Under the pieces are notes generated by a model. The model made no database searches, was not told the origin of the DNA, and saw only the letters and a list, made by a program, of their open reading frames with translations. DNA of 64,000 bases from contig NZ_FTOB01000002.1 in the NCBI RefSeq assembly GCF_900156625.1, positions 1-64,000 of the forward strand, in the 5' to 3' direction. The position numbers were made by a program, and so were the translations under genes. This document shows, one piece after another, positions 46,706 through 55,804 of this stretch (its first letter is position 1; each line of letters opens with the position of its first letter). Source of the stretch: Zobellia uliginosa (GTDB taxonomy: Bacteria; Bacteroidota; Bacteroidia; Flavobacteriales; Flavobacteriaceae).

Positions 46706-47398
46706 CGTGTTTGTGTATGAAAAGATGCGTTTTTGTACGCGAGGATTTTTCCGAAGGAAAATCAGACGTTACAAATGCACAACGACCTTTGATTAAGCGC
46801 TAAACCGCAATTATTTTTATACGGTGTACCTGTTGCACAAGTTAACGAAAAAACCAAATAGGATCAAGGCGATCTTAACGTTGCGTTGTTAATTTTAGGT
46901 ATGCAGGGAAAAAGGAGTACCAAGAAAAACGGTTCGTCCATTTCCAGTTGAGCGAGCGAATCCCCGAGAACAATTTCTACAGGCGGTTAAAGGAGGTTTT
47001 GGAACTCCGGTTCCTTTACGGCCTTACCGAAGGCTATTACGGGAACAGCGGCCAAAAGAGCATAGCCCCAGTGGTCTTCTTCAAGCTCTACCTCGTGGGC
47101 TATCTGGAGAACATCGTCAGCGACCGCAAGCTTACAAGGTGATGCACCTCTCGGCCATCGCTTATAATCTTAAAAAGTACCTGAAGTTCGAACAGAAACG
47201 TGCCAAAAGTGGGGCGGGACGACTTGATTTGGCAGTCTTGGTAAAAAGTGCGCTTCAATACTTGTTCGGGACTTGCATAAAGCATCTAAATTTGGTGCCT
47301 CGATTCTGACCCGACATAAAAAAAGCCCCGTAAAGAGGCTTATATGAATCCGTTTTTTTGCTTTTCAATGGCTTGTGCAACGATTACTATTGTTGTAA
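46706..47398 (-). other. attC-like site interrupted by IS1182-derived element
   Basis: Left part GTGTTTGTGTATGAAAAGATGCG, right part CCGCAATTATTTTTATACGGT. Element 46826-47388, then core GTTGTAA (47392-47398). GTTGTAAACA is the complement of TGTTTACAAC at 48017-48026. Confidence 0.75.
46826..47388 (+). mobile_element. Internally deleted IS1182-type element, copy 2
   Basis: As copy 1 (563 bp). The transposase N-terminal frame is additionally broken near its start by loss of one A in a run of A (about 46910). The right end reads GATTACT in place of GATTACC. Confidence 0.8.
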
Positions 47399-47402
47399 AC
47401 AG

Positions 47403-48005
47403 TTATTTTGCGCATTGATTATACTCTTCTACAATTGCAATTATTTCGTCAGTTGAGGGTTTGTTACTTTTTAATTTATAAACTATAGCGGGGCAATCAT
47501 TGAAGTATTCAATAGCTCGTTTTCTAAGAGACTTTGAAGGTCTTGCAGTTTTTAAAGGTGTGGCGATTTCCTCCCCTAATCTTTGAGCATAAAATTCATT
47601 TAAACTGTGGAAAGATATTATACCAGGGTTGGATGAAGTCATTCCAACGGCCCTTCCATAAAGAGTTACAGGTCCAGTGGTAACTATACAAAATATTTCT
47701 TTTTTCTTTTTGGAAACAGGGATGTATTTATAGTATGCTATTTCGGATTCAGAATACTTAAATTTTATTAACTCAACTTGATTTTCATCAAATACTGTTC
47801 TATCTCCATTCAATTTATTTTTTACCCTTACCTTAGATTTTCCATTAAAATGTACTAAGTCCTTTGACACCATAGGAATTTTTATCTCCCCAACAATTAT
47901 TTCCCCATTTTTTAAAATTATTTCCCCATCTGTCCAGGTATATTGTGAAAAGGATAGACAAGTATTAATAGAAAAAATCATGATTAGTAGTGTGTTTTTT
48001 GTCAT
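47403..48005 (-). CDS. Secreted cassette hypothetical protein
   Basis: A 200-residue protein with a signal peptide (about 1-20, ending LSFSQ) and a mature part starting YTWTDGEIILKNGEIIVGEI, as in Bacteroidota envelope proteins with beta-strand repeats. A basic Cys-containing C-terminus follows (KSLRKRAIEYFNDCPAIVYKL). Not assignable to a named family by eye. Single gene of its cassette. Confidence 0.6.
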   Translation of the reverse strand: MTKNTLLIMIFSINTCLSFSQYTWTDGEIILKNGEIIVGEIKIPMVSKDLVHFNGKSKVRVKNKLNGDRTVFDENQVELIKFKYSESEIAYYKYIPVSKKKKEIFCIVTTGPVTLYGRAVGMTSSNPGIISFHSLNEFYAQRLGEEIATPLKTARPSKSLRKRAIEYFNDCPAIVYKLKSNKPSTDEIIAIVEEYNQCAK

Positions 48006-48265
48006 TTTTTTATAATTGTTTACAACGTCTCGGCTATGGCAAGTAGGGCAGGCAAGGAAACTTTTCGTTTCCGTTTGGTCTGCGAGCCAGAGCTTTTTGT
48101 TTTGTAATTATTTTTCTTTTTTAATTGCCAACTTAGCGCAGCGATATCACGAATTCCTATTAAAAAATAGAAATCACATGAGTAAATCCAAAAGATTTGG
48201 CGGACTTAGCAAATACCCCCATGCCTTTAAATATAGCACTTTATGCCCTATTTGTTATAGCCATT

Positions 48266-48414
48266 GTGCCTGTTGCACAACCATGAATTCCATTAATACC
48301 TACTTGTTAGGTTATTTTGTAAAATATAACTAGCTGATATATTGTCTTTTAATTATTTCTTATAATTCAAAAACTATCAATTTATTCCGGATGACGGGTT
48401 GTGCAACGGTTACC
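48266..48414. mobile_element. MITE-like element, copy 3 (~149 bp)
   Basis: Same ends as the other copies. Directly followed by the 187-bp repeat, not by the attC core. Confidence 0.75.
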
Positions 48415-48600
48415 ATCTTAAGTTTGATTCTCTTTAAATTTATAGTATTAACCAGAGAGAACGAAAGAGCGGATTAAGGTCAAGGGATAGATTGAAAAAG
48501 CAGTGATGTCAAAAAAGCCAAGATTTATTTTTAGGTTCTTGGCAAAGAATAATTATGTTTTAAAATTAACCGAGAAAACAGTTGTTTTTTAACTCAGTTC
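48415..48600. repeat. 187-bp repeat adjoining the MITE/IS end, copy 1
   Basis: Starts ATCTTAAGTTTGATTCTC and ends CAGTTGTTTTTTAACTCAGTTC, immediately before TTTGTTGGC. An almost identical copy is at 51862-52048. No coding frame. The end sequence resembles that at 60-89, 38470-38498 and 41445-41472. Confidence 0.65.
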
Positions 48601-48627
48601 TTTGTTGGCAACAGTATTTTCATTCAA

Positions 48628-49077
48628 TTATTTTGGCCAATTCGGTTCGAACTTTCGAATAACACAAGGTTTTTCGGTTTCAAAAATTCCTTTTTTATAA
48701 GCTTGATAGTGCAATTCGGTTAATTTTTCAAATTCTTTTTGCCGAAGTCTGTCAACTTTTCTAGGAGACATAAAATCGTAAGTAGAAGCCAAAAATAAAA
48801 TTATCTCTAGATTTTCACATTCCGATGGAACTGTAACAACTGCCCATTCATAGCCCACTCCAGCAAAAATCAATTTATTCGTTTCTTTGGGTAGTTTAAT
48901 TTGGAAATACCCATTCAAGTCAGTTTGTCCGATTTTGATTGTGTCTTTGTCGAATATTGTGATTCCAATGGCACTTTCTGAAAATTGGTCGATAGTTTTT
49001 CCTCTTAAAGTCCGTTGTCCAAATACAGAGAAAAAGCAAAAAAAGAATGATATCAAAAATACTGTTTTAATTCTCAA
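48628..49077 (-). CDS. Secreted carboxypeptidase-regulatory-like domain protein
   Basis: About 149 residues if started at TTG 49077 (a signal peptide TVFLISFFFCFFSVFGQ follows). No ATG in this frame lies inside the cassette. The mature part begins RTLRGKTIDQFSESAIGITIFDKDTIKIGQTDLNGYFQIKL, a CarboxypepD_reg-like Ig fold common in Bacteroidota. The C-terminal half is unlike known domains. An ATG 10 bp from the cassette end is out of frame, so a small frameshift near the start is possible. Confidence 0.55.
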   Translation of the reverse strand: MRIKTVFLISFFFCFFSVFGQRTLRGKTIDQFSESAIGITIFDKDTIKIGQTDLNGYFQIKLPKETNKLIFAGVGYEWAVVTVPSECENLEIILFLASTYDFMSPRKVDRLRQKEFEKLTELHYQAYKKGIFETEKPCVIRKFEPNWPK

Positions 49078-49105
49078 AGTTTTCGGTTTTTCATATTGTT
49101 GCCAA

Positions 49106-49846
49106 CGTTTAGTATATGAAAAGTAGCGGGTTTTAAACACTAACTTTCGGTATACAACTGATTTTAATTTTATTATTTATCTTTTGCTTAAGCACTAAAA
49201 CCGCTATTTTTTATATACGTTGTGTGTGCCCAGTATGGGCATCTTTTACGCTACAGAAATGTAGTTAATTAATCTAGAGGGTGCAAGTCCCTTATGCGCT
49301 GGAGTAACTTCTGGCGGCATTAGTAAGTCGCAAGGGTGGTGACCGTGAGGTCACATCTGAAGAAAGCGAGACTACAAAACTCGGTACCGACGAACAGGAA
49401 CCGTATACGGAGGCATATTTACTTGGGTAAGCAAGCACATCATTGTAACGCCCTAAGATTACAAAAGGGTAATTATGTAGATACGGCGGTTATTGAGCGA
49501 AAGAAGGTGTTCTTACCTGGGGAGGTCTCCAAAGCTACGTGTAGCTACATGGAGAAGTCAGCAGAGGCCATAGTACTTACGGGCAACGATCTAGGGCAAT
49601 ACCCTAGAGGTTTCACAGGTAAGGAAGGACCGAACGTAATTCTCTTCAAAATTCGCATAGGAGCACATGTTGTAGCCTATGCCTAAATTAGAAGATAGTG
49701 CCAAGGGTGGAAAGAGCCTTGGTTTGATGATTTACGAACCGCCGCATACGGCCCGTTCCGCACCGCCTGTTACGAGACCCGTACGTACGGTGGTGTGAGG
49801 GGGGCACTCCGTCATTTAATGGCGGAGCCATCCACTCGATTGTGCG
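49106..49846 (-). other. attC-like site interrupted by a group II intron
   Basis: Left arm AGTATATGAAAAGTAGCGG, right arm CCGCTATTTTTTATATACGTTGT. After the intron, TGTGCGT gives GTTGTGCGT, the complement of ACGCACAAC at 51113-51121. Confidence 0.8.
49224..49840 (+). mobile_element. Group II intron, longer copy 3, no RT gene
   Basis: About 617 bp. It begins GTGTGCCCAGTATGGGC after an intact TTGT exon, and the 5' half matches copies 1 and 2. It continues with a longer domain region (49370-49740) that the short copies lack. The 3' end has CGCCGCATACGG, CCGTACGTACGGTGGTGTGAG and a domain VI helix with GGCGGAGCC, ending CCACTCGAT. The 116-codon frame inside has no RT or maturase motifs. Confidence 0.8.
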
Positions 49847-49853
49847 TTCGTTT

Positions 49854-50465
49854 TTATTTTCCAGTCAGGATATTGTACTCTGCTGGGATTTCCACTCCAT
49901 TGAATTCATTTGTCAGTCCGTAGAATATTACAATAGTCAATATTATTCCAATAATCAGAATAATGTAGGATTGTTTATTTGGCTCAATTCCGAGCAATTT
50001 TTTTTTCATTTTTTTCGAATGGACTACTGATATATGTGCAAAAAATGAAATTATTGCAAGTCCATAATATGGTATGAAAAACAAGTTTAGAGGGAATGTA
50101 TTTAATCCCGCAACTCCAAAATAAAAGTTGGTATCTAAATTCATAATTAGTCTACCAGATAAAACCGCACTTAAATGTATTAGCAAGAAAATAGCGAGGT
50201 AAAGTCCAGTCCAAATTTGTAACCTATCAAAAAAGTCAGATACAGTTTTTCGTTTTTTTAAAAACAATTTTACTCCCGAAATAATTTGAATTCCAACTGC
50301 GAAAAGTAATAAGGTTTCAGCAATTATATTTCTATAAATAACTCTAAATTCATTCATTAATTCAATATGAGCTTTCACCCCAAAAAGACTATATAAATGA
50401 TTAAATAGATGCATTATTATGAAAATAGAAATTGTAATACCAGATATGTAATGGATTCTTTTCAT
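49854..50465 (-). CDS. Cassette five-TM membrane protein with conserved-looking His
   Basis: A 203-residue protein with about five helices (residues ~8-27, 48-68, 86-108, 126-152, 168-187). His residues sit inside or near helices (IIMHLFNHLY, LLIHLSAVL, FFAHISVVH), a pattern seen in b-type-haem or succinate-dehydrogenase-like small membrane proteins. It shares its cassette with a Crp-family regulator 50 bp upstream, so it is probably controlled by it (inference). Confidence 0.55.
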   Translation of the reverse strand: MKRIHYISGITISIFIIMHLFNHLYSLFGVKAHIELMNEFRVIYRNIIAETLLLFAVGIQIISGVKLFLKKRKTVSDFFDRLQIWTGLYLAIFLLIHLSAVLSGRLIMNLDTNFYFGVAGLNTFPLNLFFIPYYGLAIISFFAHISVVHSKKMKKKLLGIEPNKQSYIILIIGIILTIVIFYGLTNEFNGVEIPAEYNILTGK

Positions 50466-50515
50466 CTTTTTACTACAAAAATAAATTTAAAAGATGGGTT
50501 ATCATTTGATATAAA

Positions 50516-51097
50516 TCAAACTCCGATTTTACTTTTTCTTATTCTACTTAATGTTTCAAGTGTTATTCCGATATAAGAAGCAATGTGAGTCAACGGTACC
50601 TTCTTAGTTATATTAGGTTGAATGGATAAAATGTTTTCATACTTTTCTCCTGCGGAATGAAATTGCATAGATGAAATTCTTTCTTGCTGCCGTAACATTG
50701 TTTTTGTAATTATTACTTTGCTCAACCTTTCAAAATCACGGTATTTGTCAGATAGTATTTCAACATCTTTTCTTGATAATTCTAATATTTCGGAATCTTC
50801 TAATAGTTCTATATAATGTGGACTCGGAATATTAAGAAAAAAACTATTGATGGAACTAATGAAATCGTTTTCGAAGGCAAACCAGTCAGAAATATCTTTT
50901 CCGTCTTTTAAATAGAAAGCTCTTGCACAACCATTTACAATAAAAAATATTTTATCAGAATACTGACCTTCTTTTACTAATTGTTCTCCTTTTTGTAGAG
51001 TCAAAACTTTAGAAACACTTAATAATTCTTGTTGACATTCATATGTCAATTTAGAATATGTTTCACTAATTATGTTAATGATTTTCTCTTTACTCAT
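50516..51097 (-). CDS. Crp/Fnr family transcriptional regulator
   Basis: 193 residues from the ATG at 51097 (MSKEKIINIISETYSKL). N-terminal cyclic-nucleotide-binding-type beta roll (LQKGEQLVKEGQYSDKIFFIVNGCARAFYLKDGKDISDWFA) and a C-terminal HTH (PLTHIASYIGITLETLSRIRK). This is typical of the Bacteroidota Crp-like regulators lacking a clear cAMP-binding Arg/Ser pair. Cassette-borne with the membrane protein downstream; a two-gene transferable unit. Confidence 0.85.
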   Translation of the reverse strand: MSKEKIINIISETYSKLTYECQQELLSVSKVLTLQKGEQLVKEGQYSDKIFFIVNGCARAFYLKDGKDISDWFAFENDFISSINSFFLNIPSPHYIELLEDSEILELSRKDVEILSDKYRDFERLSKVIITKTMLRQQERISSMQFHSAGEKYENILSIQPNITKKVPLTHIASYIGITLETLSRIRKSKIGV

Positions 51098-51303
51098 TGG
51101 TGTTTGATAATGACGCACAACGGTTAGTATAAGAAACGTAAGTGATTTCGAAGCTCTTACCTGTCAATTTACACTGAGCTAAATTTGCGATTAGACACAA
51201 ATTTAATGTTTCAAAACAAACCGTCAAATCGCAGATTTGGCGGAGCTGATTAAATGTGCAAATATCCCGTAAACCACTGAGCCACTTATGTTTTTTATAC
51301 ATT

Positions 51304-51861
51304 GTGCCTGTTGCACAAGTTAACGAAAAAACCACATAGGATCAAGGCGATCTTAACGTTGCGTTGTTAATTTTAGGTATGCAGGGAAAAAGGATTACCA
51401 AGAAAAACGGTTCGCCCATTTCCAGTTGAGCGAGCGAATCCCCGAGAACAATTTCTACAGGCGGTTAAAGGAGGTTTTGGAACTCCGGTTCCTTTACGGC
51501 CTTACCGAAGGCTATTACGGGAACAGCGGCCAAAAGAGCATAGACCCGGTGGTCTTCTTCAAGCTTTGCCTTGTGGGCTATCAGGAGAACATCATCAGCG
51601 ACCGCAAGCTTACAGATGCACCTCTCGGCCATAGCCTATAATCTTAAAAAGTACCTGAAGTTCGAACAGAAACGTTCCAAAAGTGGGGCGGGACGGCTTG
51701 ATTTGGCAGTCTTGGTAAAAAATGCGCTTCAATACTTGTTCGGGACTTGCATAAAACATCTAAATTTGGTGCCTCGATTCTGACCCGACATAAAAAAGCC
51801 CCGTAAAGAGGCTTATATGAATCCGTTTTTTTGCTTTTCAATGGCTTGTGCAACGATTACC
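51304..51861 (+). mobile_element. Internally deleted IS1182-type element, copy 3
   Basis: 558 bp, ends GTGCCTGTTGCACAAG / TTGTGCAACGATTACC exactly as in the MITEs. The N- and C-terminal transposase fragments are fused at a slightly different point (CTTACAGATGCACCTC). It is followed by the 187-bp repeat as at 48415. Confidence 0.8.
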
Positions 51862-52048
51862 ATCTTAAGTTTGATTCTCTTTAAATTTATAGTATTAACC
51901 AGAGAGAACGAAAGAGCGGATTAAGGTCAAGGGATAGATTGAAAAAGCAGTGATGTCAAAAAAGGCAAGATTTATTTTTAGGTTATTGGCAAAGAATAAT
52001 TATGTTTTAAAATTAACCGAGAAAACAGTTGTTTTTTAACTCAGTTCT
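51862..52048. repeat. 187-bp repeat adjoining the IS end, copy 2
   Basis: Near-identical to 48415-48600, one or two base changes (AAAAAAGGCAAG, GGTTATTGGC). Here it follows an IS1182-derived element rather than a MITE, yet joins at the same base. Confidence 0.65.
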
Positions 52049-52073
52049 TTGTTAGCTGTAGTTATTTTTACAT

Positions 52074-52577
52074 CTATTCTTTTAAGTCAATCATTCTCAA
52101 TTCTGTATTATAAGATTCAATTCTTGAATATGCTGTGCCGTCAACTATTAGAATGACTGTTAGCATAGCAATGGTTGTAATACTAATTGCTCTCCAAGTT
52201 GGCGTGTTAACAAACAGAATTAATAATGCTGCTAAGATAATCATAATTGGAATTACTTTAAAAACAACGGTATACTCCTTTAATGTACTTTCTGTACGTT
52301 CTATTTCGGATTGGTAAAAAGCAGCTGCATCAGCATTAAAGTCTTTCTCAAACTGTTTAACTCTTTGAATATTTGTGTAGTTAAGACCACTACCAATAAT
52401 TAAAAGTAGAATGCCTGCTATTAAAGTCGGAATGAAATAGGCCCTTGCTAAATCTGTTTTGCCTAACTGCCAAAACCCAATACTTGCGATTAAAAATCCA
52501 ATCGCAAAAAAGATGAAAAAACGTGTTGAGAATACTTCAGCTTTTGCCCACTCTGTGGCTAATTTTAATAGTTCCAT
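52074..52577 (-). CDS. Cassette four-TM membrane protein
   Basis: A 167-residue protein with four membrane helices (about 20-37, 47-66, 104-121, 126-145) and a charged loop between the second and third. Lies 1 bp after the AraC-type gene, so translated with it. No named family. Confidence 0.6.
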   Translation of the reverse strand: MELLKLATEWAKAEVFSTRFFIFFAIGFLIASIGFWQLGKTDLARAYFIPTLIAGILLLIIGSGLNYTNIQRVKQFEKDFNADAAAFYQSEIERTESTLKEYTVVFKVIPIMIILAALLILFVNTPTWRAISITTIAMLTVILIVDGTAYSRIESYNTELRMIDLKE

Positions 52578-52578
52578 T

Positions 52579-53490
52579 TTAGTTTAGTTTATACTTTTCT
52601 CTGTATTCCTTAGGGCTTATACCTTCTTTCTTTTTAAATAATCGTGAGAAATATTGGGGATATTCAAATCCTAATTCATAAGCAACTTCTGAAATACTTT
52701 TATTTGGTTGTAATAGTATATTTTTTGCTTTGTCAATGAGATGTAGGTGTAAATGTTCGGTTGTCGTTTTACCTGTTTCTTTTTTTAAAGTGTCACTTAA
52801 ATAACGTTGCGAAACCGACATTTTATTTGCGATTTCTTCTATACTTGGAATGCCTCTTTCTTCTAATTGTCCAGATTCAAAATATTCAGTTAAATGGTGA
52901 TTAAATTGCTCTAACAAATTATTTGATATTTCTTTTCTATTTAAAAATTGTCTTTCATAGAAACGATTGGCGTATTTTAGTAAAGTGTCCAACTGCGAAA
53001 TGATGATATCTTTGCTAAAAGCATCTTGGTTGTTTTGATACTCAATTTCAATATTTTCAACAATGGACTCTATTTGCCTTTCTTCTTTAGGCGAAAGGTG
53101 CAAAGCTTCATTTACGGAATATGAGAAGAAACCGTATTTTTTAATTTGTTGAGCCAATTCCGTTCCTTTCAAAAAATCTTCGTGGAAGTTTATTGAAAAG
53201 CCTTTTTGCTCAAATACTACGCTATTATCCCATTGCAAAACTTGTCTTGGGGAAATGAAGATTAAAGCTCCATTGGTAAAATCATATTTTGTTCGTCCAT
53301 AGTTTAAATCTCCCTCCACATATTTTTTAAAACTTATAGAATAACAATCATTAGTTATTGGTGGCGAACTTTTTCTTGGACAAGGTAAATAGCCGTCACC
53401 TTTCGAGTTGAACACGCTCAACATAGGATGCTCTGGACGAGGCAATTCTAAATACTCTAAATAGGATGATAAGGTTTTGAAGTGTTTCAT
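52579..53490 (-). CDS. AraC family transcriptional regulator
   Basis: A 303-residue regulator: an N-terminal sensing domain (about 1-180) and C-terminal double HTH (IEEIANKMSVSQRYLSDTLKKETGKTT, ISEVAYELGFEYPQYFSRLFKKKEGISPKEYR). It is 9 bp after a short-chain dehydrogenase gene, a pairing common in Bacteroidota where the regulator controls the SDR. Confidence 0.88.
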   Translation of the reverse strand: MKHFKTLSSYLEYLELPRPEHPMLSVFNSKGDGYLPCPRKSSPPITNDCYSISFKKYVEGDLNYGRTKYDFTNGALIFISPRQVLQWDNSVVFEQKGFSINFHEDFLKGTELAQQIKKYGFFSYSVNEALHLSPKEERQIESIVENIEIEYQNNQDAFSKDIIISQLDTLLKYANRFYERQFLNRKEISNNLLEQFNHHLTEYFESGQLEERGIPSIEEIANKMSVSQRYLSDTLKKETGKTTTEHLHLHLIDKAKNILLQPNKSISEVAYELGFEYPQYFSRLFKKKEGISPKEYREKYKLN

Positions 53491-53499
53491 TTCACTAAT

Positions 53500-54450
53500 T
53501 TAGATATTCCATTTTACACCTGTCTCTTTTTCCGATAGCTCCCACAGTCGTTTAGCTACTGTTTTATCTTTAGCATGTGGTTCTATTTTGTGTGCTCCAA
53601 CCGGACCAACCCAATTGCTTCTTCCTGTTGGACCGTAAAATCCGCTTTGGTCCAAATTTGGTTCTGTTGCACACATTAATTGCGGATAAGCACCTTTTTC
53701 AGCGGATTGCGTTAATGGGGATAATTTCATTAGATTAAAGATGAATTTCATCATAAAACTACCGCTTGTATTTATCAAGTTGGTTCTTGAAGAACCAGGA
53801 TGACACGCATAGGCTTTAACATCTGTTTTTCCAGCTTCTTTCAATCTATCTTGCAATTCATACATTGACATTATCTGTGCAAGTTTACTTTGGCTGTAAG
53901 CATTATTAGGGGTGTAGTCTTTCTCCCAATTCAAGTCATCAAATTTTATCGTTTTGATGCCCATATCATATCCCAAACTTCCAACGGTTACAATTCGACC
54001 TTTGGATTTTTCAATAAGTGGGAACAATAAAGCCTGCAATGTCCAATTTCCAAAATAATTCGTTCCCATTTGACTCTCCCAACCGTCAACAGTTAGCGTC
54101 TGTTTTGGTACTTGGGCAATTGCTGCATTGCAAATAAGAGCATCTATTTGAGGAACTGTTTTTAATACTTCTTCGGCTGCCTTTTTTACAGATGCTTGTT
54201 TAGATAAGTCCATTTGAATATTAATTGCTTCAATGTCTTTACCCAATTCTTGTTTCAATGAAGCAATGGTGTCTTCTGCTTTTTTTGAGTTTCTATTAAG
54301 CATTACCACTTTTGCACCTTTTGAAAGAAGAATTTTTGCAGCTTCAAACCCTGTTCCGCTTGTGGTACCTGTTACAACGAATACTTTTCCGTTCAAATCC
54401 CCAATTCTGTCAGGTGTCCAACCTTTTTTGCCAAATTTATTTGCTTCCAT
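53500..54450 (-). CDS. Short-chain dehydrogenase/reductase (SDR)
   Basis: A 316-residue NAD(P)-dependent oxidoreductase of the protochlorophyllide-reductase-like SDR branch. Rossmann motif VVTGTTSGTGFEAA (TGxxxGxG), NRNSKKAE, ICNAAIA (NAG variant), active-site Tyr and Lys in NAYSQSKLAQ. Substrate unknown. First gene of a three-gene unit (SDR, AraC, membrane protein) that fills an unusually large cassette, 51121-54568. Confidence 0.88.
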   Translation of the reverse strand: MEANKFGKKGWTPDRIGDLNGKVFVVTGTTSGTGFEAAKILLSKGAKVVMLNRNSKKAEDTIASLKQELGKDIEAINIQMDLSKQASVKKAAEEVLKTVPQIDALICNAAIAQVPKQTLTVDGWESQMGTNYFGNWTLQALLFPLIEKSKGRIVTVGSLGYDMGIKTIKFDDLNWEKDYTPNNAYSQSKLAQIMSMYELQDRLKEAGKTDVKAYACHPGSSRTNLINTSGSFMMKFIFNLMKLSPLTQSAEKGAYPQLMCATEPNLDQSGFYGPTGRSNWVGPVGAHKIEPHAKDKTVAKRLWELSEKETGVKWNI

Positions 54451-54568
54451 TGTGGTCTGTTTTTTGTGTAAAAATTATAAGACAAAGGTCGGATGGAAGT
54501 AGGTTAAACTCCTTATACGGATTTTCGAATGTTGTATACTTTTTGGTTTGAGTGGTAATTACACACAA

Positions 54569-54693
54569 CGGTCTCGTGTATGAGCAGTAGCGGATTTTAA
54601 GCGACACTTTTCGGATCGAAATAAACTTAAATTAAATGGGAAAACGGTTCGAATTAGCACTCAAACCGCTATTGCTTATACACATTGTTGGCG
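54569..54693 (-). other. attC-like recombination site
   Basis: The left arm GTGTATGAGCAGTAGCGG pairs with the right arm CCGCTATTGCTTATACAC, one of the cleanest stems here. Core GTTGGCG (54687-54693). The core does not match the nominal far end (GCTAAC at 55820), so the unit may be a fusion. Confidence 0.75.
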
Positions 54694-54700
54694 GTAGTGT

Positions 54701-54979
54701 TTATTTATTTAGCTTATTTCCATTTTCAAAATATTCTTCATATTCAAGTTTACCTTCCTTGTCATACCTCACCCATTTTCCTTCTTTTAAGTTGTCTTTA
54801 AAATTACCTACTTGCCAAAGTTGGCCTGATTCCCTAAAAAATTTCCATTCTCCTTGCATTATATCATTTACTGATTTTCCAAATGCTTTTATCTCACCAT
54901 TTTTAAAGAAATAAGTCAATGTATCCCCATTTTGCTCATAGGTTTTTTGTCCATTTGCGTATTTCTTTTTCTTCATCAT
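54701..54979 (-). CDS. MORN-repeat-like protein
   Basis: About 92 residues from the ATG at 54979, which overlaps the TGA of the VOC gene (ATGA). Repeats of the toxin-antitoxin MORN type: GEWKFFRESGQLWQVGNFKDN, EGKWVRYDKEGKLEYEEYF. Soluble and small; such proteins occur beside many Bacteroidota genes with unclear roles. Confidence 0.65.
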   Translation of the reverse strand: MMKKKKYANGQKTYEQNGDTLTYFFKNGEIKAFGKSVNDIMQGEWKFFRESGQLWQVGNFKDNLKEGKWVRYDKEGKLEYEEYFENGNKLNK

Positions 54980-55371
54980 ATCAATTGAGCGATTTGTATT
55001 AGGTTTCCACAAGTGTCATTAAAAACCGCAATTCGTGCAGCTCCCATATCAGTAGGTCTTACAGTAAAATCAACATTTAACTTTGTAAGCCTGTCATACT
55101 CCGCCTGTACACTCTCAACATCAAATTGAACACACGGTATTCCTGCGTTAAAAAGTGCATTTTGATAAATTTTAGCTGGTTCAAAATCTTTTGGTGCTGG
55201 CTCTAATAAAACTTCAGGACCATCAAGCTGTTCTTTTGAAACCACCGTTAACCACCGATTATCTTCGGTCAATGGAATATCTAATTTCTTTATGAACCCT
55301 AATATTTCGGTGTAAAATTTTAGAGCTTTGTCTTGGTTCTGGACAGGAATACTTAATACTCGTACTTTCAT
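54976..55371 (-). CDS. VOC family (glyoxalase-like) protein
   Basis: 131 residues from the ATG at 55371 (MKVRVLSIPVQNQDKALKFYTEILGF). Single glyoxalase/bleomycin-resistance module, with VRPTDMGAARIAVFNDTCGNLIQI closing the fold. It follows an AraC-type regulator gene in the same cassette, an arrangement typical of small detoxification operons. Metal and substrate unknown. Confidence 0.82.
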   Translation of the reverse strand: MKVRVLSIPVQNQDKALKFYTEILGFIKKLDIPLTEDNRWLTVVSKEQLDGPEVLLEPAPKDFEPAKIYQNALFNAGIPCVQFDVESVQAEYDRLTKLNVDFTVRPTDMGAARIAVFNDTCGNLIQIAQLI

Positions 55372-55402
55372 AATTATTGATTTTAAATTTAGCTGCAATA
55401 TC

Positions 55403-55804
55403 TCAAATCCGATTATGATTTACTTTGTGAAAATTGCTCTTTTGATATTCACTTGGTGTCAATCCTGTTTTTGATTTGAATAATGTGCTAAATGAGCTCG
55501 GGGTTTCAAAGCCCACAGAATAACAAGTTTCCGAAACAGACCTTCCCATTTTTAAATAGTTTTTTGATTGTTCAATCCTTTTATCGATTAAGTACTGTTT
55601 GGGTGTCTGTCCGTAGTATTTTTTAAAAAGTCGTAAAAGATGAAATTTTGAAGTAAACCTGATGTGCGAGAGTACGTCCAAATTCAATTTTTTGTCAAAG
55701 TTGTTCTCAATGTAACTTCGTGTTCCAATTACTGTTTGACTTTGTCCATCATTTGAGTAACAAATTCCTTTAATTCGATTTATTTCTTTTTGATAGAATG
55801 TCAT
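55403..55804 (-). CDS. AraC family regulator, HTH-only
   Basis: A 133-residue protein consisting nearly only of the AraC double HTH (LDVLSHIRFTSKFHLLRLFKKYYGQTPKQYL, VSETCYSVGFETPSSFSTLFKSKTGLTPSEY). There is no sensing domain beyond ~25 residues. Probably regulates the VOC and MORN genes downstream. ATG 20 bp from the cassette end. Confidence 0.85.
   Translation of the reverse strand: MTFYQKEINRIKGICYSNDGQSQTVIGTRSYIENNFDKKLNLDVLSHIRFTSKFHLLRLFKKYYGQTPKQYLIDKRIEQSKNYLKMGRSVSETCYSVGFETPSSFSTLFKSKTGLTPSEYQKSNFHKVNHNRI

Larger units (their letters stand above)
48026..48610 (-). other. attC-like site carrying a MITE and a 187-bp repeat
   Basis: The left arm CGGCTATGGCAAGTAGGGC pairs with the right arm GCCCTATTTGTTATAGCC. 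Then come the MITE 48266-48414, the ATCTTAAG... segment 48415-48600 and core GTTGGCA (48604-48610). The core matches TTGCCAAC at 49099-49106. Confidence 0.7.
51121..52057 (-). other. attC-like site carrying an IS1182-derived element and a 187-bp repeat
   Basis: Left part GGTTAGTATAAGAAACGTAAGTG, right part CACTTATGTTTTTTATACATT. Element 51304-51861, repeat 51862-52048, core GTTAGCT (52051-52057). The core does not match the end at 54568 but resembles GTTAGCTATAAT at 55825. Confidence 0.65.

Noticed and set aside
49336..49686. 116-codon frame inside the third group II intron as an intron-encoded protein
   Set aside because: It has no RT, maturase or endonuclease motif, and the sequence is explained by intron RNA structure.
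54233..54551. Plus-strand frames overlapping the SDR gene
   Set aside because: Shadow frames of a clear SDR gene on the other strand.
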